Part shown: positions 10,477-20,256 of the stretch, piece after piece
Numbering within the stretch: the first letter of the stretch is position 1
Layout of the letters: every line of letters starts with the position of its first letter
Source of the DNA: Noviherbaspirillum humi
Lineage (GTDB): Bacteria; Pseudomonadota; Gammaproteobacteria; Burkholderiales; Burkholderiaceae_D
Direction: 5' to 3'
DNA length: 64,000 bases
Assembly: GCF_900188095.1 (NCBI RefSeq)
Contig: NZ_FZOT01000012.1
Span: forward strand, 97,524 to 161,523
Position numbers and translations under genes: made by a program
The notes under the pieces: generated by a model
Told to the model about the DNA's origin: nothing
Databases searched by the model: none
Seen by the model: the letters and a program-made list of their open reading frames with translations, nothing else

Positions 10477-13338
10477 ATGGAAGAAATTCGAATTCGCGGC
10501 GCCCGTACCCACAACCTGAAGAACATCAGTCTTGAACTCCCCCGGAACAAGTTGATCGTCATCACCGGACTGTCCGGCTCCGGCAAGTCCTCGCTCGCCT
10601 TCGACACCCTGTACGCCGAGGGGCAGCGCCGCTACGTGGAGTCGCTGTCCGCCTATGCGCGCCAGTTCCTGCAGCTGATGGAAAAGCCGGACGTGGACCT
10701 GATCGAGGGCCTGTCGCCGGCAATCTCGATCGAGCAGAAGGCGACCTCGCACAATCCCCGCTCCACCGTCGGCACGGTGACCGAGATCCACGACTACCTG
10801 CGCCTGCTGTATGCCCGCGTCGGCACGCCCTACTGCCCCGACCATCCGGAAAATCCGCTGGCGGCGCAGTCGGTGTCGCAGATGGTCGATGCGGTGCTGG
10901 CCATGCCGGAAGACACCAAGCTGATGATCCTGGCGCCGGTGGTGGCCAACCGCAAGGGCGAGCATGTCGACCTGTTCGAGGAAATGCAGGCCCAGGGCTT
11001 CGTCCGCTTCCGCATCCAGAGCGGCACGGGCAAGGCGCGCGTCTATGACGTGGACGACCTGCCGAAGCTGAAGAAGACCGAGAAGCACACCATCGACGTC
11101 GTCATCGACCGCCTAAAGACCCGGCCCGACGTCAAGCAGCGCCTGGCCGAAAGCTTCGAGACGGCGCTGCGCCTGGCCGACGGCCGCGCCATCGCGCTCG
11201 AGATGGATACCGACAAGGAGCACCTGTACTCCAACAAGTTCGCCTGCCCGACCTGCGGCTACTCGCTGCAGGAACTGGAGCCGCGCCTGTTCTCCTTCAA
11301 CAACCCGATGGGCGCCTGCCAGGAGTGCGACGGCCTGGGACACATCGAATTCTTCGATCCGAAGCGCATCGTCGCCTTCCCCAACCTGTCGCTGGCCAGC
11401 GGCGCGATCAAGGGCTGGGACAGGCGCAACCAGTTCTATTACCAGATGCTCACCAGTTTGGCGGAGCACTACAACTTCGACCTGGACGAGCCGTTCGAGA
11501 AGCTGCCGGAGAACGCGCAGCAGGTGGTGCTGTACGGCTCCGGCCGGCAGACGGTGCCCTTTACCTACATCAACGAGCGCGGCCGCGCGGTGGTGCGGGA
11601 GCATACCTTCGAAGGCGTGGTGAACAACCTGCAGCGCCGCTACCGCGAAACCGATTCGATGGCGGTGAAGGAAGAACTGGCCAAGTTCATCAACCAGAAA
11701 GCCTGCCCGGTCTGCGAAGGCGCCCGCCTGCGGGTGGAGGCGCGCAACGTCAAGGTGGGCAGCGGCAGGCAGCAGCGCGCCATCTATGAAGTGGCGGCGA
11801 CGCCGCTGCGCGAGACGCTGGAATTCTTCGAGACCCTGAAGCTGACCGGCGCCAAGCGCGAGATCGCCGACCGCATCATCAAGGAAATCGTCTCGCGCCT
11901 GAAGTTCCTGAACAACGTCGGCCTCGACTATCTCTCGCTGGAGCGCAGCGCCGATACCCTGTCGGGCGGCGAAGCGCAGCGCATCCGCCTGGCGTCGCAG
12001 ATCGGCTCCGGCCTGACCGGCGTCATGTACGTGCTCGACGAGCCCTCCATCGGCCTGCACCAGCGCGACAACGACCGCCTGATCGCCACCCTGCAGCACC
12101 TGCGCGACATCGGCAACAGCGTGCTGGTGGTGGAGCATGACGAGGACGCCATCCGCTGCGCCGACTACATCGTCGACATGGGTCCCGGTGCCGGCGTGCA
12201 TGGCGGCGAGGTGATCGCGCGCGGCTCGCTGCCCGAGATCCTCAAGAGCAAGAAGTCGCTCACCGCCAAGTATTTGAACGGCACGCTGGAAATCGCGGTG
12301 CCGAAGAAGCGCACGGCGTCCGATCCGAAGCGCCAGCTGGTGATCACCGGCGCCTCCGGCAACAATCTGCGCGACGTCACCCTGCAACTGCCGGTCGGCC
12401 TGCTGACCTGCGTTACCGGCGTTTCCGGCTCCGGCAAGTCGACCCTGGTCAATGACACCCTGTACAACGCCGCCGCGCGCCATCTGTACGGCTCGCATGC
12501 GGAACCGGCGCCGTTCGAGTCCATCTCCGGCCTGGAGCATTTCGACAAGGTGATCGCGGTGGACCAGGCGCCGATCGGCCGCACGCCGCGCTCGAATCCG
12601 GCCACCTACACCGGCCTGTTCACCCCGATCCGGGACCTGTTCGCCACGGTGCCGGCGGCCAAGGAGCGCGGCTACTCGGCCGGCCGCTTCTCCTTCAACG
12701 TCAAGGGCGGCCGCTGCGAGGCTTGCCAGGGCGACGGCGTGCTGAAAGTGGAAATGCACTTCCTGCCCGACGTCTACGTCCCCTGCGACGTCTGCCACGG
12801 CAAGCGCTACAACCGCGAGACGCTGGAAGTCGAATACAAGGGCAAGAACGTCAACGACGTGCTCGGCATGACGGTGGAAGAAGCGTTCGAATTCTTCAAG
12901 CCGGTACCGGTCATCGCCCGCAAGCTGCAGACCCTGCTCGACGTCGGCCTCGGCTACATCCGCCTCGGCCAGAGCGCCACGACCCTGTCGGGCGGCGAGG
13001 CTCAGCGGGTCAAGCTGTCGCTGGAACTGTCCAAGCGCGACACCGGCCGCACCCTCTACATCCTGGACGAGCCGACCACCGGCCTGCACTTCCACGACAT
13101 CGACCTGCTGCTGAAGGTGATCCATCGCCTGCGCGACCAGGGCAACACGGTGGTCATCATCGAGCACAACCTGGACGTGATCAAAACCGCCGACTGGCTA
13201 GTGGACCTCGGTCCGGAAGGCGGCGCGGGCGGCGGGCAAATCATTGCCGCCGGCACGCCGGAGGACGTGTCGAAGAACCCGGCCAGCCATACCGGCCGCT
13301 ACCTCGCTCCGCTGCTGACGAGGAAGAAGGCAGCCTGA
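10477..13338 (+). CDS. uvrA: Excinuclease ABC subunit A
   Basis: The 953-residue protein is the damage sensor of nucleotide excision repair and loads UvrB on lesions. It carries two ABC ATPase modules: Walker [10 protein letters not shown] at residues 31-39 and GVSGSGKST in the second half, with [11 protein letters not shown] and [11 protein letters not shown] signatures. Two zinc modules are visible (CPTCGYSLQ...CQEC and CEACQGDG...[10 protein letters not shown]). Length and motif order match the family. The following acyP gene shares one base with the stop (TGATG). Possible divergent promoters to the MFS gene fall in 10373-10476 (a TATAGT lies at 10425-10430), but no convincing -35 was found. 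Confidence 0.99.
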   Translation: MEEIRIRGARTHNLKNISLELPRNKLIVITGLSGSGKSSLAFDTLYAEGQRRYVESLSAYARQFLQLMEKPDVDLIEGLSPAISIEQKATSHNPRSTVGTVTEIHDYLRLLYARVGTPYCPDHPENPLAAQSVSQMVDAVLAMPEDTKLMILAPVVANRKGEHVDLFEEMQAQGFVRFRIQSGTGKARVYDVDDLPKLKKTEKHTIDVVIDRLKTRPDVKQRLAESFETALRLADGRAIALEMDTDKEHLYSNKFACPTCGYSLQELEPRLFSFNNPMGACQECDGLGHIEFFDPKRIVAFPNLSLASGAIKGWDRRNQFYYQMLTSLAEHYNFDLDEPFEKLPENAQQVVLYGSGRQTVPFTYINERGRAVVREHTFEGVVNNLQRRYRETDSMAVKEELAKFINQKACPVCEGARLRVEARNVKVGSGRQQRAIYEVAATPLRETLEFFETLKLTGAKREIADRIIKEIVSRLKFLNNVGLDYLSLERSADTLSGGEAQRIRLASQIGSGLTGVMYVLDEPSIGLHQRDNDRLIATLQHLRDIGNSVLVVEHDEDAIRCADYIVDMGPGAGVHGGEVIARGSLPEILKSKKSLTAKYLNGTLEIAVPKKRTASDPKRQLVITGASGNNLRDVTLQLPVGLLTCVTGVSGSGKSTLVNDTLYNAAARHLYGSHAEPAPFESISGLEHFDKVIAVDQAPIGRTPRSNPATYTGLFTPIRDLFATVPAAKERGYSAGRFSFNVKGGRCEACQGDGVLKVEMHFLPDVYVPCDVCHGKRYNRETLEVEYKGKNVNDVLGMTVEEAFEFFKPVPVIARKLQTLLDVGLGYIRLGQSATTLSGGEAQRVKLSLELSKRDTGRTLYILDEPTTGLHFHDIDLLLKVIHRLRDQGNTVVIIEHNLDVIKTADWLVDLGPEGGAGGGQIIAAGTPEDVSKNPASHTGRYLAPLLTRKKAA

Positions 13339-13619
13339 TGACGGCCCGGCATCTGCGCATCTCCGGCGTGGTGCAGGGCGTCGGCTACCGCGCCGCGTTC
13401 GAGCGGCGGGCGCGCGTGCTCGGCTTGTCGGGCTGGGTGCGCAACCGCAGCGACGGCACGGTGGAAGCCGTGGTCGCGGGCAGCGAGGAGGCATTGAACG
13501 AGATCATCGTCTGGTCGCAGCGCGGCCCGGCGATGGCCAGGGTGGACGATGTGGCCGTCATGGAAGCGGCGCAGGACGCGGCCGGCGATGCCGGCTTCCG
13601 GGTGCTGCCGACCGCTTGA
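13338..13619 (+). CDS. acyP: Acylphosphatase
   Basis: This small 93-residue enzyme hydrolyses the carboxyl-phosphate bond of acylphosphates. The family motif GVVQGVGYR (10-18) supplies the phosphate-binding Arg18, and WVRN supplies the catalytic Asn36. The later GTVEAVVAG strand is also typical. Its ATG overlaps the uvrA stop in TGATG, so it is translated by coupling to uvrA. It is convergent with the AEC carrier gene, with only 12 bases between stop codons and no visible terminator. Length and motifs are normal. Confidence 0.95.
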   Translation: MTARHLRISGVVQGVGYRAAFERRARVLGLSGWVRNRSDGTVEAVVAGSEEALNEIIVWSQRGPAMARVDDVAVMEAAQDAAGDAGFRVLPTA

Positions 13620-13631
13620 AGATTACGCGCT

Positions 13632-14537
13632 TCAGCGCAGGCCCAGCCAGAGGCCGAGCGGCACGAAAGCCAGCGCCAGGAAATTTCCGAGCAGGACGAT
13701 GGATGCCACCTTGTCCGGCTCCTGCTTGTATTGCTCCGCCACCATGAAGCAGAACACGGCCGGCGGCAGCGAGGCGAACAGATACATCTGGCCGCGCTGG
13801 GCCGGCGGAAGCATCAGCAGGCCATCCAGCAGCCAGGCGACCGCCAGCCCGGACAGCGGGCAGACGATGGCGCCCATCAGCCCGATATGCCAGCTCTTGA
13901 GGGTGACGTCGGTCATGCGCACGCCGAGTGAAAACAGCATGAGGGGAATGCAGGCGTCGCCCAGCATCTTCATCGCCTGCATCAGCGGCGCCGGTAGCGC
14001 GATATGGAAAACCGCGAACACCATGCCGAGCATCATCGACAGCATCATCGGGCTGACCAGGAATTTCAGCGACGAGCCCTGGCGCGCCCGACCGCTCTCG
14101 ATGATCTTGATGCCGACGGTGAAGTACACCACGTTGCAAGCCATGAAGAGCGCCACCGCCGAGGACAGGCCGGCCGGGCCGAAGGCCAGCGCCGCCAGCG
14201 GCAGGCCCATGTTGCCGCAATTGTTGTACATCATCGGCGGCACGAAGCTGCGCGGGTCGTAGCCCAGCAGCTTGCATACCGGCCAGGCAATGAGGCCGGA
14301 GCCGAGCGCGATCAATACCCCGGCCAGGATCAGCATGCTGTTGTGCGCCAGGTCGAATTCCTTGGCCGCGAGCGCGCTGAACACCAGCAGCGGGCACAGC
14401 ACGTCCATGCTGATCCGGTTCACCGCACCCATGTCCGACTTCACCGCATCGCCGCGCAAGCGGGCATAGCCGTAGCCGAGCGCGATGGTCAGGAAAACCG
14501 GCAGGATGATGCTGAGGATGCGCTCGAAGACTTGCAT
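13632..14537 (-). CDS. AEC-family transporter (auxin efflux carrier/malonate permease-like)
   Basis: The 301-residue inner-membrane protein has about ten hydrophobic segments in two five-helix repeats. The loop PPMMYNNCGNMGLPLAALAFG holds the N-x-G-N-x-G-type crossover motif of AEC carriers. The C-terminal half (ACIPLMLFSLGVRM ... ASLPPAVFCFMVAEQY) repeats the pattern with the Pro-containing kink. These carriers export or import small organic acids, but the substrate is not predictable. A minus-strand TACAAT lies in the 90-base gap after the Kef-type gene, so it may have its own weak promoter. Confidence 0.9.
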   Translation of the reverse strand: MQVFERILSIILPVFLTIALGYGYARLRGDAVKSDMGAVNRISMDVLCPLLVFSALAAKEFDLAHNSMLILAGVLIALGSGLIAWPVCKLLGYDPRSFVPPMMYNNCGNMGLPLAALAFGPAGLSSAVALFMACNVVYFTVGIKIIESGRARQGSSLKFLVSPMMLSMMLGMVFAVFHIALPAPLMQAMKMLGDACIPLMLFSLGVRMTDVTLKSWHIGLMGAIVCPLSGLAVAWLLDGLLMLPPAQRGQMYLFASLPPAVFCFMVAEQYKQEPDKVASIVLLGNFLALAFVPLGLWLGLR

Positions 14538-14627
14538 GGACGGGAAGCGGAGGGACGAAGGACAGGCGGCATTGTAGCCTGCCGCCCCCCGGCGCGTTCC
14601 GCAGGGCGGCGCCGAGACGGCCCTGCT

Positions 14628-16619
14628 TCAGTGCTTCTTCAGCAGGCGCTCCTCCGCCAGCGCCACGCCTTCGGTGGTGCCGCGCAGGACCACGATATCG
14701 CCCGGCTCCAGCACGGTGTCGGGCATGACATCGATGCGCTGCTTGCCGCGGCGGACAATGGTGACCTCGGCGCCGAGCGGGGCCAGGTCGAGCTGCTGCA
14801 GCGACTGGCCGACGGCGCCCGCGCCTTCGTCCAGCGCCACCGAATGCAGCCGCACATGCAGGTGCTCCGCATCGTCCGGCGCATCGCCGGCGCCGTGGAA
14901 ATAGCCGCGCAAGGAGGCATAGCGCTCGCCGCGCGCCACCTGCACCCGATGCACCACCCGACGCACCGGCACGCCAAGCATCAGCAGCGCATGCGAAGCC
15001 AGCATCAAGCTGCCCTCGATCGCTTCCGGCACGACCTCGGTGGCGCCGGCGGCACGCAGCTTGTCGAGATCGGCGTCGTCGTGGCTGCGCACGATCACCG
15101 GCAGCGTCGGCGCCAGCTCATGGGCGAAGCTGAGCAGCTTGATGGCCGAAGGCGTGCCGGCGAAGGTGATCACCAGCACCGCTGCACGGTGAATGCCGGC
15201 CGCCACCAGGCTTTCGCGCCGGGCTGCATCGCCATAGGAGACGTTGGCGCCGGCCGCCTGCGCCTCGCGTACCCGATCCGGGTCGAGGTCGAGCGCATGG
15301 TAGGCAATCTTTTCTTCCTCCAGCAGCCGCGCCAGGCTCTGGCCGCTGCGGCCGAAGCCGGCGATCAGCACATGCTTCTGGGTGGTCATGGTTCGGGTCG
15401 CGATCTGGGTCAGCGCCAGCGACTGCAGCATCCATTCATTGGCCGACAGCTTCATCACGATCGCATCCGACTTCTCGATGATGAAGGGCGCCAGCAGCAT
15501 CGACAGCACCATCGACGCCAGGATCAGCTGGATCAGCATGGGATCCATCAGTTGCAGGCCGCCGACCTGATTCAGCAGCACGAAGCCGAATTCGCCCGCC
15601 TGCGCGAGATAGAGGCCGGTGCGCAGGGCGACGCCGGTGGATTCGCCGGCCAGGCGGGCCATCAGGGCGATCAGCCCGAACTTCACCAGCACCGGGCCGC
15701 TCAACAGCAGCAGCACCAGCCAGAAATGCTCCACCACCAGCCGCACGTTGAGCAGCATGCCGACGGTGACGAAGAACAGGCCGAGCAGCACGTCACGGAA
15801 GGGCTTGATGTCTTCCTCCACCTGGTGCTTGTACTCGGTTTCCGAGATCAGCATGCCGGCGACGAAGGCGCCCAGCGCCATGGACAGCCCGGCCAGTTCG
15901 GTGATCCAGGCGGCGCCCAGCGTGATCAGCAGCAGGTTCAGCATGAACAGCTCCTGCGAGCGCCGCTTGACCACGATGCGGAACCAGCCGCGCATGAGCT
16001 GCTGGCCGATCACCAGCAGCAGCACCAGCACGATCATCGCCTTCATGCCGGCCAGCGCCAGGGTCGGCAGCAGGTCGCCGGTATTTCGGGCCAGCGCCGG
16101 CACCAGGATCAGCAGCGGCACCACCGCCAGGTCCTGAAACAGCAGGATGCCGATGATCTGGCGTCCATGCGGCGCTTCCAGCTCCAGCCTTTCGGTGAGC
16201 AGCTTGGAGACGATGGCGGTGGAGGACATGCACAGCGCCCCGCCGAGGGCGAAGGCGGCGCGCCAGCTGATGTTCAGGAATTGCGGCAGGAAGGTCGCCA
16301 TCAGCCAGCCGAACAGCATGGCGGCGACGATGGTCAGCAGCACTTGCGCCATGCCCAGCCCGAACACGGTGCGACGCATGGCCGACAGCCGGGGCAGCGA
16401 AAACTCGAGGCCGATGGAGAACATCAGGAACACCACGCCGAATTCCGCCAGCAGGCTGGTCGTGTTGTTTTCCTCAGCCAAGCCGAAGCCATGGGGACCG
16501 ATGACGATGCCGACCGCCAGATAGCCCAGCATGGGCGGCAGATGCAGAGTGCGGAAGACCACCACGCCGAAGACCGCGCTGGCGAGAAGCAACAAGGTCA
16601 GTTCAAGAGCTGAATGCAT
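14628..16619 (-). CDS. Kef-type K+/H+ antiporter (CPA2) with RCK regulatory domains
   Basis: The protein has 663 residues. Residues 1 to about 380 form the Na+/H+-exchanger-type membrane domain (GPHGFGLAEENN, GALCMSSTAIVSKLL, LLFQDLAVVPLL, YLAQAGEFGFVLL). Residues about 400-520 are an RCK/TrkA_N nucleotide-binding domain with GFGRSGQSLARLL, and about 570-660 is a TrkA_C domain (LDLAPLGAEVTIVRRG). Proteins like this extrude potassium under ligand or redox control. The ATG at 16619 opens directly into the first membrane helix (MHSALELTLLLLASAVFG); an upstream extension to 16706 looks non-coding. KefB versus KefC type cannot be decided, and no KefF/KefG-like ancillary gene is adjacent. Confidence 0.92.
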   Translation of the reverse strand: MHSALELTLLLLASAVFGVVVFRTLHLPPMLGYLAVGIVIGPHGFGLAEENNTTSLLAEFGVVFLMFSIGLEFSLPRLSAMRRTVFGLGMAQVLLTIVAAMLFGWLMATFLPQFLNISWRAAFALGGALCMSSTAIVSKLLTERLELEAPHGRQIIGILLFQDLAVVPLLILVPALARNTGDLLPTLALAGMKAMIVLVLLLVIGQQLMRGWFRIVVKRRSQELFMLNLLLITLGAAWITELAGLSMALGAFVAGMLISETEYKHQVEEDIKPFRDVLLGLFFVTVGMLLNVRLVVEHFWLVLLLLSGPVLVKFGLIALMARLAGESTGVALRTGLYLAQAGEFGFVLLNQVGGLQLMDPMLIQLILASMVLSMLLAPFIIEKSDAIVMKLSANEWMLQSLALTQIATRTMTTQKHVLIAGFGRSGQSLARLLEEEKIAYHALDLDPDRVREAQAAGANVSYGDAARRESLVAAGIHRAAVLVITFAGTPSAIKLLSFAHELAPTLPVIVRSHDDADLDKLRAAGATEVVPEAIEGSLMLASHALLMLGVPVRRVVHRVQVARGERYASLRGYFHGAGDAPDDAEHLHVRLHSVALDEGAGAVGQSLQQLDLAPLGAEVTIVRRGKQRIDVMPDTVLEPGDIVVLRGTTEGVALAEERLLKKH

Positions 16620-16768
16620 GCATCCTGGATGAAGAGGTTTTTGCTGATTTCCCGATGGACGATGCGTGCGGGAATCCCCATCGCAATGCAGCTTGAGCGC
16701 CCTCAAGGCGGGAAATTATCTGGGCACTGGCAGGTTTTTTGCTTTGCCAGTTGGTTTATACTTCGGGC

Positions 16769-17797
16769 ATGAGTGTACCCCATGCCCCAACCCCGCCGAA
16801 ATCCTTCGATGACGCCGACGCCCAACGCGTGCTGGCGTTGGCCTGCGACACCCTGCAAATCGAAGCCGATGCCATTATTGCATTAAAACAGCGTCTTGCC
16901 GCCGGTGCCGGGCAGACCTTCATCGCCGGAGTGCGCCTGATCCTCGATTGCCCCGGCCGCGTTGTCGTTTCCGGCATGGGCAAGTCCGGCCACATCGCCC
17001 GCAAGATCGCCGCGACCCTTGCCTCCACCGGCACGCCGGCGCTGTTCGTCCACCCGGCCGAGGCCGCCCACGGCGATCTCGGCATGGTGACCCTGTCCGA
17101 TGTCTTCGTCGCCATCTCGAACTCGGGCGAGACCGCCGAGCTCCTTGCCATCGTACCCATCATCAAGCGCATGGGCGCCAAGCTGATCGCCATCACCGGC
17201 AACGACGCCTCCAGCCTGGCGCAGCTGTCGAACGTGCACCTCAATGCCGGCGTGGAGAAGGAAGCCTGCCCGCTCAACCTGGCGCCGACGGCCAGCACCA
17301 CCGCCACCCTCGCTCTGGGCGATGCTTTGGCGGTGGCGCTGCTGGATGCGCGCGGCTTCAAGGAAGACGACTTCGCCCGCTCCCATCCCGGCGGCGCGCT
17401 CGGCCGGCGCCTGCTGACCCACGTGCGCGATGTCATGCGCTCCGGCGATGCCGTCCCTGCCGTCGCGGCCGGGGTGTCCCTGACCGACGCCTTGCTCGAG
17501 ATCAGCAGCAAGGGCATGGGCATGACCGCCATCGTCGATGCGGACCGGCGCGCCGTCGGCATCTTCACCGACGGCGACCTGCGCCGCCTGCTGGAGGGAG
17601 CCCACGATTTCGCCAAGCTGAAGATCGCCGAGGTGATGCATGCCAACCCCCGCACCATCGGCCCGGATCAGCTGGCGGTGGAAGCAGTGGAGATGATGGA
17701 GAAATTCCGCATCAATCAGCTGCTCGTGGCCGATGCGCAGGGAGCGCTGGTCGGCGCCCTGCACATCCATGACCTGACCCGCGCCAAGGTGATCTGA
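16769..17797 (+). CDS. kdsD: Arabinose-5-phosphate isomerase (KpsF/GutQ family)
   Basis: The 342-residue enzyme interconverts ribulose-5-phosphate and arabinose-5-phosphate, the first committed step to Kdo for LPS. A SIS sugar isomerase domain occupies about 45-190 (GRVVVSGMGKSGHIARKIAATLA, then ISNSGETAELL), and two CBS domains follow (about 215-335, with GIFTDGDLRR). The ATG at 16769 is preferred over an in-frame ATG at 16739 because it begins the family-like region. A TATACT at 16757-16762 would place the transcription start almost on this ATG. The stop shares one base with kdsC (TGATG). First gene of the kdsDC-lptCAB operon. Confidence 0.96.
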   Translation: MSVPHAPTPPKSFDDADAQRVLALACDTLQIEADAIIALKQRLAAGAGQTFIAGVRLILDCPGRVVVSGMGKSGHIARKIAATLASTGTPALFVHPAEAAHGDLGMVTLSDVFVAISNSGETAELLAIVPIIKRMGAKLIAITGNDASSLAQLSNVHLNAGVEKEACPLNLAPTASTTATLALGDALAVALLDARGFKEDDFARSHPGGALGRRLLTHVRDVMRSGDAVPAVAAGVSLTDALLEISSKGMGMTAIVDADRRAVGIFTDGDLRRLLEGAHDFAKLKIAEVMHANPRTIGPDQLAVEAVEMMEKFRINQLLVADAQGALVGALHIHDLTRAKVI

Positions 17798-18324
17798 TGG
17801 ATGCCAGCGTGATGGACAGGGCGCGCCGGGTTCGCCTCATGGTCTTCGACGTCGACGGCGTGCTGACTGACGGCGGGCTGCATTACGGCCCCGAGGGCGA
17901 GGTGCTGAAGCGCTTCAACGTGCTCGACGGCCACGGCATCAAGCTGCTGCAGCAGTCGGGCGTGGACACCGCCATCATCAGCGCGCGCAAGTCCGCCATC
18001 GTCGAGCGCCGCGCTGCCGACCTCGGCATACGTCATGTGCGGCAAGGCGTGCACGACAAGCGCACCGCCTTCGCCGAATTGCTGCGCGAGACCGGCCTGA
18101 GCGCAGAGCAATGCGGCTTCATTGGCGACGATGTCATCGACCTTCCGATTCTGCTGCAGGTCGGCTTTGCCGCCAGCGTGCCCAACGGCCACGAGGCGGT
18201 GACTTCCCGGGTGCACTATGTCACGCGGTCGGGCGGTGGCCAGGGCGCGGCGCGCGAGCTGTGCGACCTGATCCTGCGCGCGCAGGGCAACTATGAAGCG
18301 GCCCTGGCGCCGTACCTGACATGA
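17797..18324 (+). CDS. kdsC: 3-deoxy-D-manno-octulosonate-8-phosphate phosphatase
   Basis: The 175-residue HAD-superfamily C0 phosphatase releases Kdo from Kdo-8-phosphate. The nucleophile motif FDVDGVLTDG is at about residues 17-26, motif II is the Ser of ISARKS, and motif III is GFIGDDVIDLP with the metal-binding acidic pair. No cap domain is present, as usual for the tetrameric KdsC group. It overlaps kdsD by one base and lptC by four (ATGA), so it is tightly coupled in the operon. Confidence 0.96.
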   Translation: MDASVMDRARRVRLMVFDVDGVLTDGGLHYGPEGEVLKRFNVLDGHGIKLLQQSGVDTAIISARKSAIVERRAADLGIRHVRQGVHDKRTAFAELLRETGLSAEQCGFIGDDVIDLPILLQVGFAASVPNGHEAVTSRVHYVTRSGGGQGAARELCDLILRAQGNYEAALAPYLT

Positions 18325-18911
18325 GATTCCGTCCGCGCCGCCTGCGCGCGCTGTTGATCTTCCCGCCGCTGCTCGCGCTGGCGCTGGGCAGCTTCTGGCT
18401 GCTGGAAGTGACGCGCCGCGCCGGCGAGGAAACGCCCGGTGTGCAGAACCGCACTGAGCCCGATTTTTACGTCGAGAAATTCAGCTATGTCAGAATCTCG
18501 AACAAGACCGCGACGCGCTATCACGTCGCCGGCGAGCGCCTGACCCACCAGCCGCAGGATGACTCCTACGAAGTGGAACAGCCGGTGCTCAGCGGCCTCA
18601 ACGATCCGCAGACGCCGCCCTTCATGATCAATGCCGAACATGCCCGCCTGGAAAATCAGGGGGAGAAGGTGCATCTGTATCGGAACGTGCAGATGGACCG
18701 GCCGGCATCGGGCCAGTCGGATCATCTGCACCTGACGTCGGACTACATGCTGGTGCTGCCGGACGAGTACATCATGCGCACCGACAAGCCGGTGGATATC
18801 ACCACCAGCCAAGCACACCTTGCCGGCATCGGCATGTATGCCAACCATGCCACCGGCGAGTTTCGCCTGGCCGGCAAGGTGCATGGCACTTATCAAGCCG
18901 CACGCCGTTGA
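18321..18911 (+). CDS. lptC: LPS export system protein LptC
   Basis: The 196-residue protein has one N-terminal membrane anchor (about 9-28) and a periplasmic beta-jellyroll that passes LPS from LptB2FG to LptA. Family marks are the ENQGEKVHLYRNV and HLTSDYMLVLPDEYIMRTDKPVDI blocks. It overlaps kdsC by ATGA and is followed 32 bases later by lptA. Sequence in this family is weakly conserved, but position and the C-terminal blocks leave little doubt. Confidence 0.94.
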   Translation: MRFRPRRLRALLIFPPLLALALGSFWLLEVTRRAGEETPGVQNRTEPDFYVEKFSYVRISNKTATRYHVAGERLTHQPQDDSYEVEQPVLSGLNDPQTPPFMINAEHARLENQGEKVHLYRNVQMDRPASGQSDHLHLTSDYMLVLPDEYIMRTDKPVDITTSQAHLAGIGMYANHATGEFRLAGKVHGTYQAARR

Positions 18912-18943
18912 GCCGCGCTATAACAATATATCGAGGACTTCGA

Positions 18944-19498
18944 ATGATCCGTGGTGTTCTGCTCCGACTTTTCCTGCTGACGGGATTGGCTGTGGCGGGA
19001 GTCGCCCATGCCGAAAAGGCCGACTCCGACAAGCCGACCAACGTAGAGGCCGACCAGATGGCCTATGACGATGTGCATCAGGTCAATACCTTCACTGGCA
19101 ATGTGGTGCTCACGCGCGGCACGCTGATCATGCGCGCCGCCAAGCTGGTGGTCACGCAGGATCCGGCCGGATACCAGTACGCCACGCTCACCGCCGCGCC
19201 CGGCGCGCTGGCCACGTTTCGCCAGAAGCGCGACGGCGGTCCGAATCAATGGGTGGAAGGCGAGGCGGTGCGCATCGAGTACGACGGCAAGGCGGAACTC
19301 GTGAAGCTGTTCACCCGCGCCAAACTGCGCCGGCTGGAAGGCACGAAACCGACAGATGAAGTGGAAGGCGAGTTCATTTCCTACGACAGCCGGGCGGAGT
19401 TTTTCTCGGTCAACAATACCGCCACCGGCGAGAGCAAGCCGGGCGGCGGGCGCATCAAGGCGGTCATCCAGCCGCGCAACGACGCGAAGGGCAAGTGA
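18944..19498 (+). CDS. lptA: LPS transport periplasmic protein LptA
   Basis: The 184-residue protein has a clear signal peptide ([21 protein letters not shown], cut near AHA-EKAD at residue 23) and an OstA-type beta-jellyroll ([21 protein letters not shown] ... [19 protein letters not shown]). It polymerises into the periplasmic bridge that carries LPS to LptD. The ATG at 18944 follows GAGGA at proper spacing. A TTG at 18908 in the same frame would add 12 residues before the signal sequence and is less likely. Confidence 0.95.
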   Translation: MIRGVLLRLFLLTGLAVAGVAHAEKADSDKPTNVEADQMAYDDVHQVNTFTGNVVLTRGTLIMRAAKLVVTQDPAGYQYATLTAAPGALATFRQKRDGGPNQWVEGEAVRIEYDGKAELVKLFTRAKLRRLEGTKPTDEVEGEFISYDSRAEFFSVNNTATGESKPGGGRIKAVIQPRNDAKGK

Positions 19499-19499
19499 G

Positions 19500-20240
19500 A
19501 TGCAGAACAGGCTCGAAGCCCGCGGCTTGCAGAAGAGCTATGGCGCGCGCCAGGTGGTGCGCGATGTGTCCCTGCAAGTCGAATGCGGCCAGGTGGTCGG
19601 CCTGCTTGGCCCGAACGGCGCCGGCAAGACGACGTCGTTCTACATGATCGTCGGACTGGTGCCGTCGGATGCTGGCGAGATCCATCTCAACGGCGTTGCG
19701 ATCTCACGACTGCCGATTCATCGGCGCGCGACCCTTGGTTTATCCTATCTGCCGCAGGAAGCTTCGGTGTTCCGGAAGCTGACCGTGGCGGAGAACATTC
19801 GCGCCGTGCTCGAATTGCAGCGCGACAACGGCAAACCCCTGGCAGGCAGCGTCATCGATGAAAAACTCGGCACCCTGCTGGCGGAACTGCAGATAGAAAA
19901 ACTGAAGGACAACCAGGCGCTGTCCCTGTCCGGCGGAGAACGGCGCCGGGTGGAAATCGCCCGGGCGCTGGCAACCAATCCGCGCTTCGTGCTGCTGGAC
20001 GAACCCTTCGCCGGCGTGGACCCGATTGCCGTGATCGAGATCCAGCGCATCGTGCGCTTTCTGAAGGAACGCGGCATCGGCGTGTTGATTACCGACCACA
20101 ACGTGCGCGAAACCCTCGGGATTTGCGACCGGGCGTATATCATCAATCAAGGCGCCGTTCTGGCGAGCGGTACGCCGGATGAAATCATCGAGAATGAATC
20201 CGTGAGACGGGTTTACCTGGGAGAACACTTCCGCATGTAG
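19500..20240 (+). CDS. lptB: LPS export ABC transporter ATP-binding protein LptB
   Basis: The 246-residue cytoplasmic ATPase powers LPS extraction with LptF/LptG. Walker A GPNGAGKT is at residues 37-44, and Q-loop, LSGGERRR signature, [12 protein letters not shown]alker B and the switch His (TDHNV) are all present. The LptB-specific ending ([16 protein letters not shown] ... [12 protein letters not shown]) is intact. The start at 19500 lies one base after the lptA stop. lptF and lptG are not in this window and are normally encoded elsewhere. Confidence 0.97.
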   Translation: MQNRLEARGLQKSYGARQVVRDVSLQVECGQVVGLLGPNGAGKTTSFYMIVGLVPSDAGEIHLNGVAISRLPIHRRATLGLSYLPQEASVFRKLTVAENIRAVLELQRDNGKPLAGSVIDEKLGTLLAELQIEKLKDNQALSLSGGERRRVEIARALATNPRFVLLDEPFAGVDPIAVIEIQRIVRFLKERGIGVLITDHNVRETLGICDRAYIINQGAVLASGTPDEIIENESVRRVYLGEHFRM

Positions 20241-20256
20241 GAAGACTCAAACAAGC

